Assembly: GCA_030737835.1 (NCBI GenBank)
Contig: CM060848.1
Coordinates: 14,511,254 to 14,575,253 of the forward strand
From: Acorus gramineus
Taxonomy: Eukaryota; Streptophyta; Magnoliopsida; Acorales; Acoraceae
Reading direction: 5' to 3'
DNA: 64,000 nt
The first letter of the stretch is position 1. Each line of letters begins with the position of its first letter. Positions 49,401 to 57,846 of the stretch are shown here, one piece after another. Under the pieces are notes generated by a model, which was not told the origin of the DNA, ran no database searches, and worked only from the letters and a program-made list of their open reading frames with translations. The position numbers and the translations under genes are program-made.

Positions 49401-52400
49401 AAATACATAGTTAGTGAAGCATATCTAAAAACAGAATCCTACTAGAGTATAAGACAAACACACACACACACACCCCCAAAAAAAAAAATCAAAATTGATA
49501 CACAGTATAAAAGGTAAAATTGTCTTTTGCTTTTTGGATGTCCCGAAAACACGTAAGAACGGCATTGACAGCAACAAAACCATGAAAGAAAAATAGCCCA
49601 TCATTATAGTGTCTCGTGGTGAGAATGGAAATAGTTAGCCTAGGAAAGAAGAGGGATGCTCTTGGAAGGATCGTCTGGTGGAGGTAGGGTAATCTCGCTC
49701 CATTATCAGACAATGTCCAGATAAATCTCTACAACAAGACTTTGCACATGCACCTTCAACTAGAGTACATAATACACATTTTATTACAGACACCACCTAT
49801 CAATTCATTGCACGTATCTCTAATCCTTAACAAAAAAATGGAACATACATCGTCTAAATTGTAAAACATGCTCTTATGATGGAGTAGACCTCTGATAATA
49901 ATAAATAAAAAAAAACAAATAGTGCACTATCAGCCATCATGATCAACAAATAATGTTCAAATCGCTGGCAGTTGGATATAAATAAAACATGGAACTATGA
50001 ATTTTCACAAAAATGCTACATGATCACATGACATCATTTTGAGCGTCTTATATTTCCATTGGTGACATCAGACAATTATTCAATTTCTCAACTTGAAGAT
50101 AATGAAAGTACGGTAAAATTTTGAATGTGCATATCATCAAAAAATGTACAAGTGGAGTTAAATGCAAAAATAACATTAGCATTGTTTGTTGTAAATAATA
50201 GAATTTGATCCTTAAGGACATCGCACCCCACAAAAAAACACTGGAGCAAAAACCATATCAAAGCAAAAAGCCAGTCTAACCTTCGTCAGCATTATCACAA
50301 GAAAACTATTATCAGTTACACTATTCTCCTCCATTGTCGTGGAATCTTTAAGGACTTTCCCCTGATGTATGAGCATTTGCTGATCAGCAGGATACACTTG
50401 CTTTCCTTGGACGTTTTCAATGTTCATTTTTACATCAGTGACCTGCAGAATCAATGTTTTTAACTTAAGTTGGCAAAGAGCAAGAGCCTCAGTGAATTCG
50501 CAAGCAAAAAGTCAATCACAAACAGAAAATACTGCAATGAAAAATAAAATTCACATCAGAAATGTATACATATAAACAAGCACCACCATGTTATTAGAGA
50601 TGCCTTATCTGCCACCTTCCGTAAGGACATTTCCAATGGGGTACTCCATTTTAAAAGACTCAAGTATAATACAAAATTAATAAGTGTTTTTGGAGGACGA
50701 TGCGAAATCGTACTCCAACCCAACAGTCCATCTCCGTCTCTATATTATTATAAAATAATATTTATCTATAAAAACCAGCAAGGCACTACCAAAATTAAAT
50801 ATTAATTATGTCAAAGCAATATTAACAGAAAATAAAAAAAAAATACCCATGTTAATTAACTATATAATAAAATTATTATTTTTTTAAATATATAAGTTTA
50901 ATATATTCAATATTGGTCTCATTTTAAATGTCCTGGAGATATTTTTTCAAAGATACTAATTTTGTAAGAATGAAGTTAGGTAACAAAAGTTATGTTGCTT
51001 TAAAAATAATTTTTTTCTCCATTTTAGAGACCCTTTTTAGAGGATCAGTTAAAGAACCACCATGCTCTATTTTGAAGAAATGGAGCATGGTTAGAGTTGT
51101 TCTTAAGAAGGCAATATTCAAGTCCCCATCAGACCTATTACGTACTACACTTGATATATGCATCATATAAATGTGGTTAACTTTTTTATGCAAATTTCCA
51201 AAGCTATACTAATTAAGCAAAGTGATTACTATGGGGATCCACAAGGACTGCCATTATATATTTTGATGTAGTAGGCCACTTCCAAGATCTTCTGAAGCAG
51301 CCATCTCGTCTGGTCAACAAGATAAAGCCCATAATGAACCAAGGAAGATTGTCCTACATGCCAAGAAGCATCTATTCACTGGAGGAAAAAAAGGGCCATG
51401 TTCCCCTTTATTCGCATTGGGAAAATAAATAAATAATGGATCTAAGGACCAATGTTTTAAAGTAATATGTGGTCCGCATGTGCGGTCGGGATCTAAACTG
51501 AGCGTGCAGCCGCATATGCTGTATATGCGGTTGCATATTAATTGTTCGAATGGACCCATAAGTCCGTTCAAAGGGTTGTTCTTTTATTTTTTTTAAATTT
51601 GTCCTTTGAACGGAATCTGTTCCCAGAACGTTCATTTTTTTTATGTTTGAACTAACCGCATTCCAACGGCATTATCCCGTTCAAACAAAATCTGGGCCGT
51701 TCAAATGGTTTCACTGTAGAAACCACACATGCCAAATCATATGTCGTAGAGTTCTAAAATGACAAGTGCGGCCGCACTTAAAACCATGCTAAGGATAATA
51801 TATGTATCTTCTCTAAACATAGGATTGCAACTCGAGAGGCATAGATCAAGTTGAAGTTGAACCGGAACCCAAGCCGAGTTGGAGGAAACTAACCAAAACT
51901 CAACATGATCCTCAAACCTGAGACTATAAAGGCTAGTCAGCCATTTTTTGGAACAAAAATAATCTACATGGAGAATATGTGGGATGCGGTTAAAGCGTTT
52001 ATCCAAGCGTGGGACTATAAATGAAGCTCCAACCATTCTCCCAAAAAAAAAAAAAAAGACTAGTTAGCACTCACAAGAGGACATAAGAGACGATACCAAG
52101 GGGAGGTGGTAAAAAGAGTAATGAAAGAGTGATAAAATTTAGTGTAAACACAAACTGGGGATTCATATTTCCACTCACAGATTAAATGATTCAGATCTGA
52201 CATATATTTTGGGGTAAATACAAACTGACTGACACTGCAATCTACCAATTTTCGTGTCATCCAGTATGGATAGTAACTGTGCCACTGGCATTTATTTTGG
52301 TTACATCACATCCGCTATACGTAAAATCTACAAATCCCTTGTTAGCGCTTCAATCTAAAGCCTTTTGCCTCTCTCCATTATGTCATCACCTCCACTTGAA

Positions 52401-52952
52401 CGCAACTATCCCATCTAAATGACTCATATAGGCACTAGAAACTATCCATCATAGCAATGACATAATCCCACCCCTTCCTCCACTACAAACATTGACTCAA
52501 GTGAGATAGGAAAAATTAAAACCAACCATCCACCAGCAGAAACACGATGCTGACCCGCACAAAACCGGTGTCCATCACTTCAACATCCCGACCACCGATC
52601 ACTGATCAAATCCAACCCAACCGAATAAGCAGGGAACAGAAAGACATATACCCCCCAACACGCAAAGAACGTCCAAATCAATCCTGTCTGAATCCCCAAA
52701 ACACAATTTAGAATCGATAAATCCACAACCGAGATTTACGAGATCGGTAATGCCAATGGTGCCATCAAATAGAATCCAGAGGAACAAAAAGAAGCTCTGA
52801 TCACATCAACCAAATCACACAAACCCTAAATTCAAAGTGAATAAAATCTATAGAGAGAGATCATTTGGGGGGAAGAGAGGGGTTACCGTGTCGGTGGGAT
52901 TCACTTCGATGTCGAAGTGGGTTCCCTTCAGAGTCTTCACGAAGACCTTCAT
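40412..52952 (-). CDS. RAD23: RAD23 ubiquitin receptor (UBL-UBA shuttle), RAD23C/D type
   Basis: Carries ubiquitinated proteins to the proteasome and takes part in nucleotide excision repair with XPC/RAD4. Twelve exons on the minus strand: 52952-52887, 50442-50281, 49112-49059, 48076-48006, 47880-47794, 46557-46377, 42848-42714, 42631-42548, 42472-42425, 42334-42225, 42151-42073, 40528-40412; the frame is open for 397 residues (Arabidopsis RAD23C/D about 420/380). Domains in order: UBL 1-76 ([38 protein letters not shown]); Pro/Ala/Ser/Thr-rich linker to about 150; UBA1 about 158-205 ([31 protein letters not shown]); second linker with [12 protein letters not shown] and an Ala-Gly run; XPC-binding/STI1 about 281-330 ([28 protein letters not shown]); UBA2 about 352-395 ([32 protein letters not shown]). 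The last exon sits 1.5 kb from the one before. The exon 6 acceptor is a tandem TAGCAG. Confidence 0.95.
41494..41512. repeat. TG microsatellite in RAD23 intron 11
   Basis: About nine to ten TG units followed by TTTTGAGGGGGGG. Confidence 0.9.
42581..42608 (-). repeat. Coding hexamer microsatellite (Ala-Gly) in RAD23 exon 8
   Basis: Nearly perfect GGTGCT hexamers on the coding strand encode an Ala-Gly run in the linker between UBA1 and the XPC-binding domain. The unit keeps the frame, so copy number can change without breaking the gene. Confidence 0.85.
43400..44090 (-). mobile_element. LINE remnant (ORF2 zinc-binding region), antisense to plus but sense with RAD23, intron 6
   Basis: Minus-strand translation from about 43802 reads [20 protein letters not shown] then [18 protein letters not shown], a well preserved Cys-x2-Cys ... 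His-x4-Cys zinc-binding domain of an L1-like ORF2. Stops follow. The limits are estimated from the similarity to 7000-7700. Confidence 0.7.
44126..45252. mobile_element. Non-autonomous DNA element, about 1.1 kb, in RAD23 intron 6
   Basis: The ends GGGTGTGTTTGGTTG and CAACCAAACGAGCCC are inverted repeats. Inside the right end lies a second GTGTGTTTGCGATTTGAAAA similar to the left sub-terminal sequence. The middle (about 44390-44940) is unlike the AT-rich surroundings: it has CAAACCCTAATCC, AACCCTAG, GAGAGAGACGAGAG and CCCTTCCCC words typical of plant 5' leaders and a short plus-strand frame [19 protein letters not shown]. No clear target duplication was found. It may carry captured host gene sequence. 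Confidence 0.5.
45400..45625 (+). mobile_element. LINE ORF2 internal fragment in RAD23 intron 6
   Basis: Plus-strand translation near 45535-45600 reads [19 protein letters not shown], the conserved GDxNTKYFHxxA segment just before the reverse transcriptase of plant L1-like ORF2. It is a scrap with stops nearby. Boundaries are approximate. Confidence 0.55.
46205..46332. repeat. Degenerate CA/TATG simple-sequence stretch in RAD23 intron 6
   Basis: ATATGTATGCGCATGCATGC, then CACACACACA, then repeated ACATATATAC and ATGTACATG words. Simple sequence with no coding content. Confidence 0.75.
50630..51115. mobile_element. Possible Mutator- or hAT-like MITE in RAD23 intron 1
   Basis: The left end AGGACATTTCCAATGGGGTA...CTCCATTTT and the right end ...AAATGGAGCATGGTTAGAGTTGTTCTT are imperfect inverted repeats of the CTCCAATGG/CCATTGGAG kind seen in many plant non-autonomous elements. 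The target duplication was not resolved. Confidence 0.4.
51450..51790. repeat. Repeat-like block with inverted ends, RAD23 intron 1
   Basis: CAATGTTTTAAAGTAATATG at the left and CACTTAAAACCATG at the right are imperfectly inverted. GCGGTC/GCGGCCGC words sit just inside both ends, and CGTTCAAA words recur in the middle. Non-coding; class unknown. Confidence 0.4.
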
Positions 52953-53054
52953 CTTCTTCTTTCAGACTCTCAATCCGATCGGCCTCAAGAGAGAGAGATA
53001 AAAACCCAAGAAAATTTTCACTATTATATACTGTGTGACAGCTCACCCTTGTTA

Positions 53055-54015
53055 TAAGAATAAAAAAATTTATTATTTTTATCCAGATTTACATTCGATA
53101 ATGTATTTTGTTATCGTTTTTTTGTGATCTTATCCATAACTATGCATTTGGATCATATAATCTAAAATATGTGACAACTTTAAAAAAAAAAATTAGTCTG
53201 CACTTGGACGATGACAAAGGAATTTTGGGATGTGGTGGGGGTGCAGACCGGAGTTCGAACAGCCTTTACGTCGCTAGAAGAGCTGTGGGCAGTGCAGCCC
53301 GGGATGGCAAACTCGACGGACAGCAGATTGGAGGCGATGATTGCACGGACCATCATACCGGCGGAGACGTGGACTATTTGGCAGATGTAGAATGAGGTTA
53401 TCTTTCGAGGTGCGAGGGTGCACAAAGAAAACATGTGGGACATGTTTCGAATGTGCATCAGGGACTGGAGACGCTTCATTGCGAAGGCGGAGGAGGTGGC
53501 ACTCAGAGGCGGGAGGATATGTGTCACGAGGTAGCCATGGGGTGCGCCTCCTCTCCCCTTCTGTTGGGTTAGATGTCTCTTCTAACCCGGGAGCGAGGGG
53601 GTTTTATTTTATTTTATTAGATGTTTTTTTATGCTTTCTAATCACCCTTCTTTCGGAGTTTGTAATTCGAAATCAGAAATAAAATCGGGTAGCAAACATC
53701 TACCTTTCTTAAAAAAAAAACTTTGAAAAAAATTAAAAATATCAAGAGTCTACCATTTCTATTAATGGGCATTAATATTGTTGGTTTTGGTTTCATTAAG
53801 TTTTTTTTTTAATGGCAGTCATAAATGTTGTTTATGTTTAGCAAAATGACGTAAAAAATGGGGATAAAGTCTATTCTACTTTTACATAGAACAAAATATC
53901 CCCACATTTTCTCTCAAAATACTGACAATTGTCCATATTTTATCATTTTTTTGTTATGCCATATAGGATAACATATAATTTAATCCAATTATTTTCTTAT
54001 CTCAACCCCTTATCC
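53055..54015. repeat. AT-rich repeat, copy A, split by a LINE insertion
   Basis: The left part (53055-53190) and the right part (53713-54015) match 54165-54350 and 55530-55660. Shared words include TTATTTTTATCCAGATTTA / TTGTTATCTAGATTTATG, AATCTAAAATATG.GA, and GGATAACATATAATTTAATC. The middle is the LINE tail at 53193-53712. Confidence 0.5.
53193..53712 (+). mobile_element. LINE 3' end inserted into the repeat upstream of RAD23
   Basis: Plus-strand translation reads ETWTIWQM, a stop, NEVIFRGARVHKENMWDMF then RMCIRDWRRFIAKAEEVALR and a stop, the same L1-like ORF2 C-terminus as at 27.6 kb. The trailer has TTTTATTTTATTTTATTAG and ends in an A-run. AACTTTAAAAAAA before it and AACTTTGAAAAAAA after it look like a target-site duplication, so this is a 5'-truncated insertion. 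It lies about 240 bp upstream of the RAD23 start codon. Confidence 0.75.
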
Positions 54016-56122
54016 CAATGCCAAACTAAGCTTTGGAGTTTGGTGAGTTGATCGAATGGTGAGGATCTCGTTTGCGGTGTCGATCAGTCGTCTGTTGTGT
54101 CGTATGTCGGGTGGTGTTCTTTGCGGTTTCGGGTGGTTTGATAAAAAGATAAATATTTATGGTAAGTTAGTATAATTTAAAAGGATAAAAAAAAAACCAC
54201 TATTGTTATCTAGATTTATGTTCCGTAATGCATTCTGTTATCCTTATTTTTTTATTCTTATCCTGAATTTTGCATAAGAATCACAATCTAAAATATGAGA
54301 TAACTTAAAAAATATTAAAATATCAAATCTATCTTCTCTATTTTTTAAAAGATAGATATTGCTATCACGATTTCAATTCTGATTTCTAAATATAACTCTG
54401 AAAGATGTGATAAAAAATAGAAGAACAAAAATAAAAGATAAATATAAGGATAGAAGAGTTATTTTTGTCTTAATCAAATAACGCTGGACTTTTTGTCTAC
54501 GAAATAATGTCTCAATCGAATAACGCTGAACTTTTTGTCTATGAAATAATGTCTCAATCGAATAACACTGGATTTTTTTGTCCATGAATCAAAGTCTTGA
54601 TTGAAAAATATCAGATTTACAAATTTATAAACATGAACATTTTATCTATAAAAATCTTAATTGACTACCCCTGTTAACCTGGAGCGCCTCAAAAAGAAAT
54701 ACCGCGTTAGCCTACAATGTTTAGACGTTCATTTGTAAATGACACCCTTTTTTATTAATGGGACATTGATTTGGTTGGCTTCATGAAGCTTTTTGGGTGG
54801 AATACATTCCTTCTTCTGATGTGACGTTTGGCTCTTCAAGTTGCTAGTTTTTAACTCCTCAAGAGCTATTACATTCTTTATTTAACCCCTTTCAAGAGCT
54901 GTTGCTTCTTTTCAAATCATTTCAGCTCAATTGTTAAGAATATTTTGATGTTATTTGGACTATATTTTGTAAGATGCTATAGTGATTTGGGTTTTAAGAA
55001 TATCAGTGATATAAATTTTTTATGTTGTTACAAAACTTATGAATTTTAATGAAATCATTTTTTAGATATACAAAATTATGACTAATTGAGACGACAAACC
55101 AACTCCTAACCATCAATAATAATAAAAATGTGTCCATAACGATGGGGATAAATGGATTATAACATATATATATATACACTAACCCCAAATTAGGACGCAT
55201 TGACCTGGGTGTCTGTTCACCAGGGAATCTCACTTTTTGTTTAATGCATTGTTAAGTTGTTGTGTTGTTGGGCTCTAAAATCCACTTGTAAATTGATTTG
55301 TTATTTTTATATTGAATGCAATCCAATCGGCTCTTTTAGCCTATTTTTTATCACAGTCTACTGGGGTAGATAATGGGGGCACAGAGACCTCTATTGATCG
55401 ATGGCAACCGGAGAATAACGACTGTGGTCAGGGCACAGATGAGAGAAAATGAAGTGAAAAGGAAATCACTCAAATCATTTTGTTCCGGATAAATGTAGAA
55501 CCCAAAATAGAATAAAATATTTATTTTTTTCTTCTTAAATTATGGATAATTGTCAATGTTTTATCTTTTTTTTTTTATATCAAATGTGATAACATATGAT
55601 TTAATCTAATTATTTTTTTATCCTAACATTTTATCCCCATACCACTCCGGGCCTTTAATGTTTGACAAACAGACTCAGAAAAAAGAATATTCGTGAAAGG
55701 GTGAAGGATGCATTTATGAAAAATGTGAACATTTATGTTTTTAAAATTTCCCTTACACATTTTAAAGTTTTTTAATAAGTATATATATACTCACTTAATA
55801 AGATATCCATTTTATTCAAAAACATAAAATATATATTTAAATAAATTAAATACATGCCTTCTGTGCATTTTATTTGATGGAGTATACTTGCCTCGAGTCA
55901 ATGGTTGACAAGGCCATGCGTCTCGGCCGAACTTGGAGCCGCAACACCTTTCATGCACTCTGTTAAGCACCGCGGCAACGATTGTACACTCTGCTAGCCT
56001 CCTCCCCGTCCACGATGTGGTACCCTGCCATCCTCGTGATGGGATCTCGCAATGGAGGTGTTGTGGGTGTCGGGGATGATGTGTCCTCGCAATGAGGGAG
56101 ACCTATCGACGAGGGAGACTAA
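54016..56122. other. Intergenic, with a second copy of the AT-rich repeat
   Basis: Holds copy B of the repeat (54165-54350 and 55530-55660, separated by about 1.2 kb of unrelated DNA) and the 42 bp tandem repeat. Otherwise AT-rich with no gene recognised. Confidence 0.45.
54468..54604. repeat. Tandem repeat, three copies of 42 bp
   Basis: ACGCTGGACTTTTTGTCTAC-GAAATAATGTCTCAATCGAATA recurs at a spacing of exactly 42 bases (54481, 54523, 54565), with more drift in the third copy. Because 42 is divisible by three, a minus-strand frame shows a 14-residue repeat (QKVQRYSIETLFHR). I see no sign that it is a gene. Confidence 0.85.
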
Positions 56123-56123
56123 G

Positions 56124-56353
56124 TGTCTGTTTGAAAATATTAAAAATAAAGATTTTGAATAAAATGATTTAAACAAACTTCATTTCTGAAAAATATATTT
56201 TTTGCGTTTTTTAAAAAACAACATTTTTATACTAAAAATTGTAAGAGAACTTTTTAATTAAGTTTGTTTTTTAAAATATGTTTGATAACATTTTTCAACT
56301 TTCTACTTAATTAAAAGCAAAATTACCTTATTTAAATGTTACCAACCGGACCC
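56124..56353. mobile_element. Small MITE-like element
   Basis: The ends TGTCTGTTTGAAAATATT and AATGTTACCAACCGGACCC are imperfect inverted repeats about 230 bp apart. CTAAG occurs at both edges (56119-56123 and 56353-56357), a possible short target duplication. Non-coding. Confidence 0.45.
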
Positions 56354-56611
56354 TAAGAGAGAGATTAATGTTTTACAAATGTGAAAGAAAATAAGAATGT
56401 CAAAGGGTGTGCAAATAAAATCAGTCAAAAAGTTAAATATATGGAATATCTAAATTAGACATCTATTCCATGGTGGGTGTGTAAACATAAGGGGAATGCA
56501 ATGAGTTTTGAGAGGTGTAAATAGAGACCCATCCCATTCATTTCATTTTGAGTATGTGTGCAGATTTTTTTTAGAGGTGCAAATAGAAGCACCCTAGAGA
56601 GCCACCCATGA

Positions 56612-57245
56612 TTAGGGATGCAATTCAGTCGATTTGATTCGATTATTTACATATTCAAATTGAATCAAATTATAATCACATCTAACCTGAAAACTAAACT
56701 GAACCGATGTTGTTTGATTGACCCGAACTAAACAAAACTAAACCGAACAGTTAAAGATAAATATATATGTACCCAATTGTTATTTTTTCTTTCTACTAAT
56801 TTGGGTTGGTTAAGTTTTTTTTGGGGTTAATTTATAACATTACATAAATATCTAAAAAGTTAGGGATTAATAATATAAATTAGTGTATTGATTTTTTTGA
56901 ATAATAATGGTATAACAACAATATAGTTTTTCATATAAGAAGAATTATCTAAATGAATATTGATCATGAATAATCATGTATTTAAATTTAATTCAGTTTG
57001 GCTTGGTTATTTCATTTTTTAAAAATAAATTCAAACCTAAACCAAAGTAAATTTATTTATTATTAAAAAAACCAAGCAAAGTAAATTTTGTCTACCATCT
57101 TTAAAAAAAAAACCAAAGTAGGCCGTTTTATTATTTTTTAATCCATACTCAAATCAAACTAAACCAAAAACTATTTATCCAAACCCAAAAAAATTCGGTT
57201 TGGATTCGTTCAGATTTGATTTAAACGCACAAATTTGCATCCTTA
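56612..57245. mobile_element. hAT-type non-autonomous element
   Basis: The ends TAGGGATGCAATTCAG and AAATTTGCATCCTTA are inverted, of the same TAGGG type as the element at 1855-2254. The interior has TTTGATTCGATT / TTCGGTTTGGATTCG motifs at opposite ends. The flanks CCCATGAT (left) and CCCATACC (right) agree only in part, so the 8 bp duplication has decayed. Confidence 0.55.
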
Positions 57246-57263
57246 CCCATACCCATGATTAAT

Positions 57264-57596
57264 AGGTGGCTCTATTTGAGCCCCTCAAAATTGTAAGTAA
57301 GCCCCCCTTTATTAATAAGCCATTCACATTTTCATAACTTAATTTATAAGCTCTTCATATATTAACTCTATATTTAAACTATAAGTAAGCCCCTCTCATA
57401 TCAAACCCTATCTCTTATGAACTGGTGAGAGAGATCGAGTTTTTGGGGGAGTCGTCGAAGGGTAAGAGATAGAGTTTGATATAAGAAAGGTTTACTTATT
57501 GTTTAAATATGATATTAATATATGAGGGGCTTTTAAATTAAATTATAAAAATGTGAGGGGCTTACTTATAATTTTGAGGGACTCAAATGGAGCCCC
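57264..57596. mobile_element. Foldback element upstream of RPL15, Mutator-like target duplication
   Basis: The two halves are near-complete inverted copies: GGCTCTATTTGAGCCCCTCA...AAAATTGTAAGTAAGCCCC on the left and its complement on the right, with inner parts such as CCCTATCTCTTA / TAAGAGATAG also pairing. Arms are about 145 bp around a loop of roughly 40 bp. CATGATTAAT occurs directly on both sides (57254-57263 and 57597-57606), a 10 bp target duplication as in Mutator-like elements. The right edge is about 155 bp from the RPL15 start codon. Confidence 0.85.
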
Positions 57597-57758
57597 CATG
57601 ATTAATTGCACTCTTCATCCTTTGTGGGATCGGGTTACAGTCCGATTATAATCCGACCCGATCCGTGTCTCCCCACAACATCTTTAAAAAGCGCCATTAA
57701 AAAAGGATTGCTTTCCCTATCCACTCCGTCTTCAGAGACCCCGTTCAGAGCCGTAAAA

Positions 57759-57815
57759 ATGGCTTCCCTTCTCTCCCTCCCCGCACCGCGTCTTCTCCAC
57801 TCACCCTTCAAGGTA

Positions 57816-57846
<31 letters not shown>

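Larger units (their letters stand above)
50443..52886. other. RAD23 intron 1 (2.4 kb)
   Basis: GT-AG intron directly after the 66-base first exon. It contains the two repeat-like blocks at 50630-51115 and 51450-51790 and otherwise plain sequence. Long first introns often carry regulatory elements in plants, but none is recognised here. Confidence 0.55.
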
